64,000 bases of DNA from Xiphophorus maculatus (Eukaryota > Chordata > Actinopteri > Cyprinodontiformes > Poeciliidae): assembly GCF_002775205.1 (NCBI RefSeq), contig NC_036454.1, positions 1,977,382 to 2,041,381 of the forward strand, in the 5' to 3' direction. The notes beneath the pieces were generated by a model. The model was not told the DNA's origin. It did not search any database and saw only the letters and a list, made by a program, of their open reading frames with translations. Shown piece after piece: positions 34,965 to 47,117 of this stretch. Both the position numbers and the translations under genes were made by a program. Each line of letters begins with the position of its first letter. Within the stretch, counting starts at the first letter, position 1.

Positions 34965-35616
34965 ACTCAAAAAATAACAGAAACTACTTTAATGTTTTTC
35001 ACCTTTGTCCTCATTTACAGACTCTTATACACTATGTTGGAGATGTAATGGTACTTTAGCAGGCTAACCAGCTGTAGCAAGCTCAAAGTTATAGATTAGG
35101 TTAGCTGCTCCTCTACATTTCCAGACTATTTTGTGGCTTCAAATATGTTTGAAGAGCTTTTTACCTGTTGTCTTGTCTTTTGAAGAGATGAAGCTATGTT
35201 AGCAGTCAGCAGGACAGAACTGCACAGCCACTTGGAGGGAAAAAGCTTGGGAGTTAAAAAAAAAGGTCATCTGAAGAAAAGAAAAAAAAGAACAATGTTA
35301 GAAATTCATCCTTGCTGACCTACGTAGCTAATCTGCACTTTTAACATTTGCAAGATCATGGTTTAAACAAATGGGGGGGGGGATCAATTATCAGTTAAGG
35401 TTATATAAATACAAAGGATGTAGCAACAATGCTAACAGACACTCAGCACTGAGCTCATCTCAACCCAAAGCCGCCCAAGGAAGATTAAGCGGCAAAAGTC
35501 AAGCTAAAACCTTCAGCGGTAAAATTAGCACCTTAGCTAATGTTAACTCCGAACCAGCTCAAAAAATAACACCATCATATTTTCCTTTCTTTCACCTCAT
35601 TTACAGACACGTAACT
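34965..35616. repeat. Older diverged copy of the arm promoter region
   Basis: About 35060-35340 is a diverged direct copy of 35689-35960: both run from GGCTAACCAGC through CATTTCCAGACTA.TTTTGTGGCTTCAAA-like words to GAGAAAAAGCTT. It lies just upstream of the zinc-finger exon on the minus strand and may be that gene's own promoter/first exon. Confidence 0.6.
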
Positions 35617-36719
35617 TATAACGTTGCAATATGCCAGTTATATAAAACACCAGAGTTAGTAACGTAAAGGTAACGTTATTTTACCAGGCTAACCAGCACA
35701 AACCAGCTCATGCTATAATGCTAAGTTATAGCATGATAGCATGATGCTATAAGCTACGTTAACTCCATCTAAAATGTACATTTCCAGACTAGGTTTTGGC
35801 TTCAAACAGTTTTCTAAGAAGTGGTTTCTTACCTGTCTTGAAGAGCTGAAGCAGTGTGAGCCCACAGCACGGAGACAGAGCTGCACTTGGAGAGAAAAGC
35901 TTCGGAGTTTAAAACAAACGTCATCAGAAAACAGTTGGAAGCGAAGCCACGCTTGATGACGTAGCTAGATAAACTGCATATTAATGTTAGCTAGGATGTG
36001 AAAAAAACAAAAGTACATGCTCTCTTTCTGCCTTAAAAATATGTTAACTACTAAAGGAGTAAAAATACAGAAACAGGGAACCACGATGAAGCAGCTATGA
36101 TGACGGTTGGAAATCAAATATAATTCTTACTGTATATTATAAGTACAGTACCACTACTGTAATGTGTAAACAGTAAATTACTGCAACTTCAAAACATACA
36201 GTAAGTTACTGTAATACTATGTACTTTACCCATAATGCAATGCAAACTACAGTAACTACTTGTAAAGATGTCTTATGGTATGGTGACCAAACGTCCGTAT
36301 TTCCCGGGACATGTCCGTATTTCACGTCCTGTCCCGGGCGTCCCGGGTTTTTTTTAGAAAGTGAGGAAATGTCCTGTTTTTTAAATTACCTTCATTGGAC
36401 CATTATATTTACAGGCACTAGGGCACTGCGCACGGCCCTGCGTGTGACGTAATCCCTGAGCCGCGTCAGTGCGGGCAGCCCTGTTCTTAATCAGAAGATA
36501 GATAGCGTGGCTGTCAGTAGCCAACAACATACGAAAGCGCAAATGTATGTTTACCTACTATTTACAAAAGAGTTTCCCCGCTTTCAGACCCCCCCCCTCC
36601 CCCCTCGATACAACGTGTCCTGGTTTTCCCAACTGAAAATATGGTCACCCTATTTATGGTAGTTTTACTGGGCATTTTGTGGTATTTAACTGTAAAAAAT
36701 ACAGCAAAGGCTAACAGTG
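35617..36719 (-). repeat. Right inverted arm of composite transposon
   Basis: Near-perfect reverse complement of 24120-25225, including its nested MITE. Confidence 0.9.
36281..36653 (-). mobile_element. hAT-type MITE nested in right arm
   Basis: Same element as 24186-24559 in opposite orientation, with the duplication TTATGGTA at 36273-36280 and 36654-36661. A copy of the arm at 36722-36962 lacks the MITE and has a single TTATGGTA at 36897-36904, an internal empty site. Confidence 0.87.
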
Positions 36720-36721
36720 TA

Positions 36722-36962
36722 TGATGACCGTTGGGAATCAAATATAATTCTTACTGTATATTATAAGTACAGTACCACTACTGTAATGTGTAAACAGTAA
36801 ATTACTGCAAATTCAAAACATACAGTAAGTTACTGTAATACTATGTACTATACCCATAATGCAATGCAAACTACAGTAACTACTTGTAAAGATGTCTTAT
36901 GGTAGTTTTACTGGGCATTTTGTGGTATTTAGCTGTAGAAAATACAGCAAAGGATAACAGTG
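36722..36962 (+). repeat. Partial tandem copy of right arm lacking the MITE
   Basis: Repeats 36097-36280 joined directly to 36662-36720, as the arm would look before MITE insertion. Confidence 0.85.
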
Positions 36963-37205
36963 TAGCATTAGCTCCGCCTACCTGACTGAATGACTATAGC
37001 TAGCATTAGCTCCTCCTACCTGACTGAATGATGTTAGCCAGCGTTAGCTCCTCCTACCTTACTGAATGACTATAGCAAGCATTAGCTCCTCCTACCTGAC
37101 TGAATGACTATAGCTAGCATTAGCTCCTCCTACCTGACTGAATGACTATAGCTAGCGTTAGCTCCGCCTACCTGACTGAATGATGTTAGCCAGCGTTAGC
37201 TCCTC
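36963..37205. repeat. ~34-bp tandem repeat
   Basis: About seven copies of a unit with TAGCATTAGCTCCTCCTACC and TGACTGAATGACTA, between the transposon and copy A exon 2. One unit borders the transposon's other end at 23711, so this is host DNA split by the insertion. Confidence 0.85.
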
Positions 37206-37599
37206 CTACCTTGGTGAGGAGATGTGCAGCTCTTCCTGCGACGTTCCTCTGAGGTTCAGCTTCTCCTCTCATCTCTGAAACATGAACACAGGTCAGAGGC
37301 TCCATCAGCTCTCTGCTGCAGATAGCAAGAAGTCAGAGGTCATTCTGACTATAAACTTTTCATACCAGACTGGTTGGTGAGGATGAGGAGGCTGAAGATG
37401 ACCAGGAGTCTCCATGTCTGCCTCCATCCTGCCATCATGCTGCAGAAGAAGAAGAGGAAAGTGACGACCTGATGAATGTTGTCATGTAAAAACCTTCAGA
37501 GCTGCTTTAACTTTAACTGACCTGGAAACTGGAGAGTCCAGATGAGAGTCTGACTGGAACCAATGATGATGATGCTGGTGAAGAAGCGACTGACCCGCT

Positions 37600-37630
37600 G
37601 CGTGTTGAGTCTAGTTTATATCAGACTGGA
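37600..37630 (-). promoter_or_regulatory. TATA-type promoter of copy A
   Basis: On the minus strand GATATAAACTAG lies about 180 bp upstream of the copy A start codon, matched by GATAAAAACC at the same place in copy B. A small 5'UTR intron could lie between. Confidence 0.5.
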
Positions 37631-37639
37631 TCCTCCCAC

Positions 37640-37975
37640 GGGGGGCGGAGCTTTAAACATGCTACAGAAAGATCAAAGGTCCTGAATCTAATAAAACTGA
37701 ACAACTACAGTTCTCTCTGTAATAAAATCTCACACCTGTAAAAATGAGATTTTGGTTGTTTTAGGATAATATCTGTGTCTGATTAACTATTATTGTGCAG
37801 AATTATTATCCAACTGAATTAAAACTGAAAATCTTCCCATCTCACTTTGTCATCCGTTATAGTGAGAATAATAAACATAGAACTCAAAACTGCTGAATAA
37901 ACATTTCAGACATTTAATAAATCAGTGTCGCCTCCCGTCTTCTCAGTGATAAACCTTCCATTCATAGATCCTGTC
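37640..37975. other. intergenic, no gene seen
   Basis: Unique AT-rich DNA upstream of copy A. Confidence 0.55.
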
Positions 37976-38692
37976 TGTTGCCGATCTGTTGCCGATCAGT
38001 TGCTGATCTGTTGCCGATCTGTTGCCGATCAGTTGCTGATCTGTTGCCGATCTGTTGACGATCTGTTGCCGATCTGTTGCCGATCAGTTGCCGATCTGTT
38101 GCCGATCTGTTGCCGATCAGTTGCCGATCTGTTGCTGATCTGTTGCCGATCTGTTGCTGATCTGTTGCCGATCTGTTGACGATCTGTTGACGATCTGTTG
38201 CCGATCTGTTGCCGATCAGTTGCCGATCTGTTGCCGATCAGTTGCCGATCTGTTGCTGATCTGTTGCCGATCAGTTGCTGATCTGTTGACGATCTGTTGC
38301 TGATCTGTTGCCGATCAGTTGCTGATCTGTTGCCGATCTGTTGCCGATCAGTTGCTGATCTGTTGCCGATCTGTTGACGATCTGTTGACGATCTGTTGCC
38401 GATCTGTTGCCGATCAGTTGCCGATCTGTTGCCGATCAGTTGCCGATCTGTTGCTGATCTGTTGCCGATCAGTTGCTGATCTGTTGACGATCTGTTGCTG
38501 ATCTGTTGCCGATCAGTTGCTGATCTGTTGCCGATCTGTTGCCGATCTGTTGCCGATCAGTTGCTGATCTGTTGACGATCTGTTGCCGATCTGTTGATGA
38601 TCTGTTGACGATCTGTTGCCGATCAGTTGCTGATCTGTTGCCGATCTGTTGACGATCTGTTGCCGATCTGTTGACGATCTGTTGCCGATCAG
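37976..38692. repeat. 11-bp minisatellite
   Basis: About 65 copies of GATC(TG/AG)TTGCC with TTGCT and TTGAC variants, so a GATC recurs every 11 bp. Variants are ordered in higher-order blocks (compare 38040-38300 with 38330-38520). Open frames here are repeat artefacts. Confidence 0.97.
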
Positions 38693-38739
38693 CGTTTGGT
38701 GCAGCAGCAACCACAGCCTCCCAGTTCAGAGACATTTTC

Positions 38740-39340
38740 TGGTTTCCATCACCGTAAATCTCCAGTTTCAGAAGGACCACAGGGTCTCAGTGGGGTTTAG
38801 GTCTGGTGAAAGGGAACTTCATTATTCTTTCATGTTTAAGGCCTTTACTGGTCGGCCACATAGCTGATTACTTTGATGCATGTTATGGATCATCATCCTG
38901 CATAAGAATCAAGGAGTCTTTTTCCTGAACCACTGCTTGAACAAACAGTCCTCTAAAAACTGACTGTAGGTTTGGGAGTTGATTTTGAGTTGATCTTCAA
39001 CCCGAAAAGGTCCAACTAGTCATCTTTAATAACAGCAGCCCGTACCATAACCCCGCCTCCACCATGCAGGCATCTGATGTGAAGTGGAGCTCTGTACCCA
39101 TCGCTGATCCATCCACAGGTCCAGCAAGGTTCACTCTCATCTCATCGGCCCATAAAACCTTTGAGAAATCTGTCTTCAGATCTGCTTCAGGCCAGTCTGG
39201 ATGTTTCAGCTCTTGTGTTCAGAGGTTATCGGGTTTCAGCCTTCCTTACCTTGGCCATGTCTGGACATCTTCTGGGAACTCCAGGTAGGTTTCAGTTCTG
39301 GAAGATAACGGGTTCCTGGTCGCTTCATGTTTGAACTATC
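38740..39340 (-). mobile_element. Decayed Tc1-like transposase fragment
   Basis: Read on the minus strand with frameshifts and stops, the segment gives words of fish Tc1 transposases: a GFMGR/DEMR-type block near 39150, a GGGG-V-M-V block near 39060, VGPFRVED near 39000, KINSQTYSQFLEDCLF near 38970, and a degraded Q-D-D-x-x-H catalytic region near 38890. Terminal repeats were not found. Not functional. Confidence 0.8.
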
Positions 39341-40098
39341 CCACCATTCCCTCGGCTCCTCAGTAATCTGAGGAAACATGGAGGACAACGGATTATGACT
39401 TATCTTTGTTTACACATCAGAAGAGTCTGATGCTGACTTACTGCTGAAACCAAAACTTTTCCCAACATGTTTTCAGTCAAAACCTAGAGATGAACTCTGG
39501 GTGTAGTGATGAACCTTCAGAGCCACATAAAGCCGGTTCCAAAGTGGGCCTTCTACCAGCTGCAGAACATTTCCAGGACCAGAGGATGAAAGTCTCAGAT
39601 CAGAGAAACTCATCCAGGCGCTGCTCCGTTCTGGACCATTGATCACAGCTGATCAGAGAATGATTAGATTCAACAGATCGATGCAAAAATAAGTTATAGA
39701 AAATGATCAGAAGTTCAATGAATGAAAAACCAGCAATAAATAATCTTTTTAATTCATTAACGAGGAAGAACTTTGCAATCACTGATCATAACTTCCTTAA
39801 TTATGAGAGCAAACCTGATGATAAAAATATTGATGTAATGTTAGACCAGAATCCAGGCTGAATTATTTCATTGAGAATGAATGTTGGCTAAGAGCATCAC
39901 GATCAGTTACATGGAGAAACTCTGAGTTTCATCATGAAACCTCAACATCAGATCAAAACGTTTCTGAAGAGGAAACTGGACCAAAGTTCTGATCTGGTCC
40001 AGTTTCCCCAGTAAGAAGAGTCAGAGGCTGATGGTCGACCTCAACATCTACAGAACCAACCGGCAGCTTCTGATCCGACCGATCTGAGTCTGCAACCG
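39341..40098. other. intergenic, no gene seen
   Basis: Unique DNA, no exon or element recognised. Confidence 0.5.
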
Positions 40099-40121
40099 CA
40101 TGTGTGTGTGTGTGTGTGTGA

Positions 40122-40155
<34 letters not shown>
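40099..40155. repeat. (GT)n microsatellite
   Basis: GT run with a short GAAG interruption. Confidence 0.95.
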
Positions 40156-40157
<2 letters not shown>

Positions 40158-43100
40158 CAGCCTGCAGGATGGCCGCTGAAGCACTTTGCCTATCTGTCCT
40201 AGTTAAAGTTCTGCCTCTCATGATATGCAGCTGTCTAGTGTTCTGCCCACAAGCTTTCATCAAGCTAACAAAAGCGTAAAAATCCCAACTGACCTGAAAC
40301 GAGACGCAGTTATTCTGACTCCATGTGAGACAAAAACATTTTCAGGTTTCTGTTCAAATATCAGATTATTTTCTGGATGGTGACTCAGCAGGTTTTCATT
40401 CTGTGTGGAAATCTGAGAGTTTTAATGTGGTGAATAAATGTGTGGATTATCGGAAAACTAATAATAAAAATACAAAAGACTTAACCTTTATTTAAACAGG
40501 CAGAACAGATTAAATACATTTTTTATTTAGAACTGGAAACAGGATCAAAAATCAAAAACCATTCAGGAATCATGTTACCATGGAAATTAGAAAGATGTGA
40601 ATAAACAAAACTAAATAAACTGAAATGAGCTAAAGGAGCCAGGCTAACAGTCTGACTGTAATGAAGGTCTTCATTACTGGTCAGGATAACACTTTAATTA
40701 TGTGTAAATGATAATGAGACGGGTACGAATAGATTGAAGTATTTTATTGGGTGTTTTATGCAGGGCATCTCAGTGGGTGTTGAGGGTGTCCTGGGGGGGG
40801 AATAATATAAATGAAGTAGGTATGGTAATTATGAAATGTGTTACAAATGTTTGTAGATTATGGCTTACCTCTGTCTGTTCCTCTGTAGGGTGTTCAGGCG
40901 AAAAGAGTCCCCGGGGGCCTGAACACCTGATAAAGATTCTGGAAGAGACCAAGTGCAGATGGAAGAGGGGGAACAAAGCCTGAGGCATTTTAGAAGTGAT
41001 GAATAAATTAATATTTATATGAGGGTAGTTTTAGATAGCAAATGAGTATGTAACCATGAAGAATGTTTGTTATTTATGTGTTGAAGATTGGTTGTTTGGT
41101 GTATATGTGGTTTGTTCTACCCTGTCTTTTGAGAAGTGTGTTAATTGGTGCCGCCCAGGATTACAAAGCCTGCATGTTGGCCCATGATAGGAGTAATAGG
41201 TGCGGGTGCTGCGACACCTCATGACCATGTAAGCAGGAATGTCATCTTTGTTAAATGTTGGAGATTAAAACACCTGGTTGGTTGCACTACCCCTGCCTCC
41301 AGACTCCTATTTCAGCCTCCCGCTAAGGGCCATCCTAACACTGACCAAACAATGTCATCCTTCCATCAAACTTTCCAGAAAGAGAGCTCTTATTTCCTCC
41401 TTGGGGTTCCGGGGGTTTAGGTTCCAGTTCCTGTACAACAGCAAACTGACACTGAAATAATCTCCGTCCTATGAGAATGTTTCAAAGCTAATACAATAAT
41501 CCAGATTACAGAGTGAGTTTTAAACTTTAATTTGGAAAATAACTGAGCTGTAAAAGTTTGACTTCCTGCCTCCAACCAGCTGTTACGGCTCAAACAAAGC
41601 CCGTTTGTCTGATAACCAACCAGAGCTAATTTTAATAAACTGATATCCAAATCAGCCGTTTTCAGCCGGACCTTTAATCCAGGATTTTATCTCCTGGTTT
41701 CAGTCGACTTTCCTGAACTCCAGCTGAGTTTCCTCTGTTCCTGCTCCTGAAAGTTTCCTTCCTGCAGGTGAGATGAATAAATGATCATAAACTTTATTAG
41801 ATTCAGCAGCAGCTCCACAGACGAGGAAGAGCAGCTCCTCTTCCTCTTCACAATGAATCAATAAATGTCTGAACGTCTGGTTCAGTTTAATCTGATAAAA
41901 TCATAACATTTAAATTATCCACCAATTATTTCCTCATGAATCCTTTCATCATGTTTAAAATATTACTGGGTTCAAATATTCAGATTCATTTCTGTGTAAC
42001 GTTGCACTTATTTTCTGAAACATGTTTCAGTCTGTTTGATTTCAGCCAAAATGTTTGATGCTTTTTCTGAATAAACTCTTTTCCTGCTGCAGAGGTGAAG
42101 GATGAGATGACGAGTCTGCGTCGAGAGGCCGGCGGACTGGGAGGACTGGGAGGACTGGGAGGACTGGGGAGCTGTTCAGGACCCTGCAGGTACATGAAGC
42201 CTCCTGGATGTGATGAATAAAATGTTCCAGCTGCTGAAGTTTTACAGATTTCATTACAACCAGTTTTATTCAAGGAAATAAAATCCTTTATTTTTTAATT
42301 TCTTCATATTTTTAACAGATTTAGAACAGTTCTTTTTTAAAACTCTCAACACCAAGTTATATTTTTCACACTGGAGAAATAATTCACCAGGATTTCTTTA
42401 TGTGCATTTATTCCTTGATGTTTGTTTAAATCAAATACATTTTAAAATCTTAACTTTCTAGCAGGTTGGAGCAAAATCCTGAGATTACAGACGAACCAAG
42501 AAACTCAGATTATTTCTTCACAGGTTGGTGAACAAAAGATTTAATGAGTTAAATGGTTTCGATTTTTCTGGGTTTTTGAAATATTTACATGAATTCAAGT
42601 CAATATTTATACAATTAATCAGAGACTCTGATCATTTATTACTGATCAGAACTTGAATATTTTTCAGTTTCTTCATATGTTTCAATATGAAGAAACTGAA
42701 AACCTCTGATCACTTCATCAGAAAATAATGCTGATGGAAATATGAATCAAATGTATTTATGGAGAAAACTGAAGCTCAACAAAATGTAGAAAACAGGAAT
42801 GAATGAATGAATGAATGAAAATGATCAAATATTAAACTGGGTGTCGAGGAGGTGAGGGGAATTTCAATATTATGATTTGTTATTAGAATATTTTATTAAT
42901 AATAATATATTAATTATCATAATATGTTGACTGGAACATAAACAGAACTTTTGTTCTGATCTGCTTCCTCCGCCAGAGTTCTGGTTCCTTCTGGGTCGAT
43001 TTGAAGAACCAGCTGAGTTAATAACTCCTCTAATGAAGGACGGAGAGACGCTGGCAGAATCATAAAATGCAATTCATGAGATTTTAGCTGCTTTTCACTA

Positions 43101-43540
43101 TAAACTATAGTTTCAGTTATTATCAGTAATTTACTATCTACTCTAAACACAAATGTGTGATTACAAAGAACATTTAGTTTTCCAGTGTGTATGATATGAA
43201 ATTAAAAATAATAAATAATTATATAATAATTAAAAATAACAGTAACAAAAATCATGGTTTAACTTCTACATTATGTTGTTACATGGAGCAGCGGAAGTTG
43301 ACGAATTAATGGATGAGGTGGTGAGGTAGACGAAGCGGCAGGATGAAGAGAAAAGAAGATGTTTAATGATAACAGTCCACAGAAACAGTCCAAAAGGCCG
43401 GACAGCGCTGCTGAGTGGTGCTGGTCCGGCAACACGATGCGCTGGAGCGTTCATCAGGCCCAGAGACCAAAACCCGGCCGATACAAGAACTGTTTCTAAA
43501 TGACGCTGACGCCAAACTGTGATTATAAGGAAGCAAACCT
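40156..43540. other. intergenic, minor tandem repeats only
   Basis: No gene supported. A 10-bp GGACTGGGAG repeat (about 42137-42170) and GAATGAAT repeats (about 42797-42820) are present. Open frames such as 41145-41420 lack any motif I recognise. Confidence 0.5.
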
Positions 43541-43546
43541 GTCAGC

Positions 43547-43592
43547 GGGATCCATTTGGATCCATTTGGATCCATTTGGATCCATTTGGATG
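43547..43592. repeat. 10-bp tandem repeat
   Basis: Four copies of GGATCCATTT, the last partly changed. Confidence 0.9.
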
Positions 43593-43764
43593 CATTTGCC
43601 AAAATAATTCTTGATCTTTTACGGTACAGCGTCAACTATGGAGCCTCAAGGCAAACAAAAGGTTTCGTAGTTTGGGACCATTTTAATCTTACGTCAGAAA
43701 ATAAGTTATTGATTATCACTTCGTTGTTTCATCCGGTTCTTTTCCGTTTCTACTCGATCTATCG

Positions 43765-43987
43765 CAGGGGTGTCGAACTCCAGTCCTCAAGGGCCGCTGT
43801 CCTCCAACTTTTAGATGTGCCTCTGCTGCACCACCTGAATAGAATAATTAGGTCATTAGCAAGGCTGGGAGAACTGATCTACACAAGGAGGAGGTAATTA
43901 AGCCATTTCATTCCAGTGTTTTGAAGCTGTGGCACATCTAAAAACTGCAGGACTGCGGCCCTTAAGGCCTGGAGTTTGACACCTGTG
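43765..43987. mobile_element. hAT MITE (223 bp)
   Basis: Inverted ends CAGGGGTGTCGAACTCCAG and (reverse complement) CACAGGTGTCAAACTCCAG, with 8-bp flanks ATCTATCG and ATCTATCA differing at one base. Typical non-autonomous fish hAT; no coding capacity. Confidence 0.9.
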
Positions 43988-45188
43988 ATCTATCAGCTGA
44001 ATTTCAGCTGAATCCAAATTCAGCTGAAATTGACTCTTAGTTTACTTTCCTATTATGTTCTGCAGGTTAAGTTTTGCATATGTTTCTCCTATTAAATCAT
44101 ATATTTCATAATTTTATTCTTAAATTTCCCTCCATACATAAAAATCTGCAGAAAAAAGGGAAATAAAGACAATCCCGCTATAAATAAATACAAAAAAGAC
44201 ATTTCCAGCAAAACACATCCATAAAGATCTGAGTACAAAATAAATATTTTAAAAAATTTATTTATGTGAACAATATACAGTGTCACTAAAATCTGTTTTA
44301 TTTAAATGAATTCACCTCCTCAATGCTGAGGCTTTATAGGCATCAGAATGAAGATACACCTGGATAAACTCAGGTATGCAGCCATTCTACAAATTACTCT
44401 GTTGCTTTTTATGAATTATTTCATATAAATGTATTGTTTACTTCATTTTTTCTACAGCAGGAGAAGAACAGACTAAATTTCAAAATGTTGGAAAAACGTT
44501 TTTTTTTTTTTTTAATGAAAATTTGTGAAAAAAAACAAAACAAATAAAAAGTCCACCATCATCCTCATTCCAAACATGTTCACTTTCATTTTCATCACTT
44601 GGTTCATGTTCACATTATTTATTGACTGTATGGAAGAATATCAAATATATTTTGAATTTAACTGAAGATATGAAATAATACAATATATAATATACAATAA
44701 AATAAAATGACTTAAATCTTATTGTATAGACTAGGTCATCAAATCAGTCTGTGAACTGCGATGCCTGTAGAGATTTTTAATGTCCAGCAGGTGTCAGTAT
44801 TCAGTGACGCAGCATCGACACAGTTTTGCTTTGGGTCGAAACGACACATGACTCCTCATTTACCCATCACTACTGCTGAGCGGAAGACCAGGACTCAACA
44901 CAGGTAGCAACTGGCTACACGAATGGACAACTATGAATTGACACATACAAACAACAAGGACCCGACAGAGACGCTGAGACTCAGGTGACATTAAATACAC
45001 AGGAGGTGATCAGGGAACGAGACACACCTGGGAACAATCAAGGGGAGACGGGACAACATGGAGACTCAAAATAAACATACAGAAAACCTCAAACCATGAC
45101 AGAAGCTCCACATACGACTCCATCATTACCTGATTTCCAGTCAGGCGGCACCGTAACCGGCCCGACCCGACCTCTGTCACATTAGAAC
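43988..45188. other. intergenic, possible dispersed repeat
   Basis: Mostly AT-rich. About 44870-45110 (ACTCAACACAGGTAGCAACTG... to CCATGACAG) has the look of a dispersed fish repeat that I cannot classify. Confidence 0.4.
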
Positions 45189-45196
45189 CTCTAGAC

Positions 45197-45420
45197 CAGG
45201 GGTGGGCAATCCTGGTCCTCGAGGGCCGGTGTCCTGCAACTCTTAGATGTCTCCCTGGTCCAACACACCTGAATCCAACAGCTGAATCACCTCCTAAGTG
45301 CAGTCAAGTTCTCCAGAGTCCTGCTAACGACCTCATTATTTGACTCAGGTGTGTTGAAGTAGAGATGCATCTAAAAGTTGCAGGACACCGGCCCTCGAGG
45401 ACCAGGAGTGCCCACCCCTG
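45197..45420. mobile_element. hAT MITE (224 bp) with perfect duplication
   Basis: Inverted ends CAGGGGTGGGCAAT.CTGGT and its complement. Exact 8-bp duplication CTCTAGAC at 45189-45196 and 45421-45428. Non-autonomous. Confidence 0.95.
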
Positions 45421-45428
45421 CTCTAGAC

Positions 45429-46480
45429 CCAGTCCAGGTAAAAACCAACCCAGCTGCAAACACATGCAGCTGACAGCCAATGAGAAGAGAGGCTGGGACA
45501 CGACATCATCAGGGAACCACAATGAAACATGATGAACATCAATCAGTTTCTTGAACTTCCCTGCATGTTTGTTTGAAGAATTCATGAGTTACAGCAACAT
45601 TTAATTCACCTTAATTGAATTTGATCAGATGTTTGGGATTAGTATAAGGTTATATGCTTTTATGCTTTTACTGCCTGTGATGGAAAAATTACATTAAGGT
45701 CACATCTGCTAGTCATGTTATATGAATGATTGTGAACTCTCACCAAAAGAACAATTTGGTTCCATGTAGAAGGTTGGAAGTTGTTTTCTGCAGCTGCATC
45801 AGAACCAGACTGTCTCCTCTTGTTTATTAGTTATTATCTTTGGTATAAAACTCATGTGTTTCTCAGCTTTTCATCCAGACCTGCTTCATTACTGATTGTC
45901 TCTGTATTCTGATCAATATATGAATAAACCTGATTGAGTGATTTTACCTGAACAGTGATTGGAAATAGTATTTTTTCCATGACACTACCTTTTCCCAAAT
46001 TTACTTTTATAAACGTTATAATAGCTGTAAATAGAGTGAATTACATTCATCCTTTTAATGAACAACGTTCTATAAGTTGTTTTGCGTCTGAAGATGAAAA
46101 TCAGCTCTAAGAGTTAAAGTCTGGTACAAAGTATATTTTTATGTTTAGGTTAAAGCTCCTGTATTTATACTCCCTGTCAAATAAATTCAACTAAAACTAA
46201 AGTTTAAACCCAGTGAAGGTTTGGGTTTCTAAGATCAAACTGGTCCAAACTCACCAGCATCAGAATCAGCAGTAAAACCGGCGGGTCTGGACTCGTCTCC
46301 TCCTGATTTCGTCTCTTTAACACCAAATGAACAGAAAGTCGTTATTCTCATTCATGGCAACATTTCAGAGCAACAAGACGATTGGAGCTCCGGATCAGAT
46401 CACCAGGTGAGAGCAGGGCCACTGCAGGAACCGCCCAGGTAAAACCGCTAGCTTCAGCGGTTTAACCACTGAAGCTAGCG
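45429..46480. other. intergenic, no gene seen
   Basis: Unique DNA without coding support. Confidence 0.5.
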
Positions 46481-46660
46481 GTTGGCTAGCTGTTAACTGA
46501 TGTTAGCTAGCTGCTAGCTGATGTTAGCTAGCTGTTAGCCAGATGTTAGCTAGCTGTTAGCCAGATGTTAGCTAGCTGTTAGCCAGGTGTTAGCTAGCTG
46601 TTAGCCAGGTGTTAGTTGGTATTATCTAGATGTTAGCTGATGTTAGTTAGCTGTTAGCCA
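46481..46660. repeat. TTAGCTAGCTG tandem repeat
   Basis: About eight degenerate ~20-bp units containing GTTAGCTAGCTGTTAGCCAG, each with a short palindrome. Confidence 0.9.
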
Positions 46661-47117
46661 ATGTTGTGATCCCAGTCCGGTGGGTTCAGTCCTCAGAAAC
46701 CCATTTTCGTTGATCTTCTCCTCCAGAACCAGCAGAGCATCAGAAGTTCGCTGCTGATGGAGGAAGTGAACATGACTCCATTTTAAATTTATTCCTGTCT
46801 TCCATCCATCCATCCATCATTGGAGAAGAGGTGGGGTCCGTTCTGGTCAGATCCCTTCCAGGACAGAACACTCTCAGACCCAGTGGTAATGTTAGCCTAA
46901 CAGGAAGGTTTCTGTGCTGTGGGGGTCAGAGGTCAGAGTTCCCAGAGAGAACCCATCCATGCATACGGAGCACATGCACATCTGTGCAGAAAGAGCCAAA
47001 CAAACAGCTGGTTTGTCTACAGAGCTGAAGGTAGATGGACTTGATCCTGAAGGAGTTCCTGATCTCAGCTGTAATGATCAGCGCTGACTCAGCAAAACAG
47101 TGCAGCGATTGTTGTCT
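46661..47117. other. intergenic, no gene seen
   Basis: Unique DNA; short frames at 46831-47028 show no recognisable domain. Confidence 0.5.

Larger units (their letters stand above)
23733..36962. mobile_element. Composite DNA transposon with long inverted arms
   Basis: The outermost ends are CACTGTTA (23733) and TAACAGTG (ending 36962), bordered by TA on both sides as in a TA target duplication. The flanking host DNA (CTGACTGAATGACTATAGC) continues on both sides. Inside, arms at 24120-25225 and 35617-36719 are near-perfect inverted repeats, again ending in CACTGTTAGCC. The arms are full of ACAGTAA/TTACTGT words. Between them lie a zinc-finger gene remnant and a Gypsy insertion. The superfamily is not certain; the TA target and the palindromic arms are what can be seen. 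Confidence 0.65.
13254..37438 (-). pseudogene. Secreted C80-peptidase-like gene, copy A (broken)
   Basis: This is the inverted paralogue of the gene at 54600-58985. Exon 1 (37438-37366) encodes a Met-rich start and a hydrophobic signal peptide with the word LLVIFSLLIL; exon 2 is 37274-37210. The main exon starts at 22764 after a TTCCAG acceptor and carries the C80-like domain, with GHG at about 22254 and ACG near 22140. Its C-terminal part continues to 21023, is cut by a BEL/Pao element, and resumes 13559-13254 to the stop. The intron between exon 2 and the main exon holds a 13-kb composite transposon. Beyond about 21859 the sequence diverges from copy B and loses frame, with stops near 21720 and 21600. 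The reading-frame break seen in copy B (near 22180 here) is also present. AATAAA lies near 13115. Probably a recently killed gene. Confidence 0.7.
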
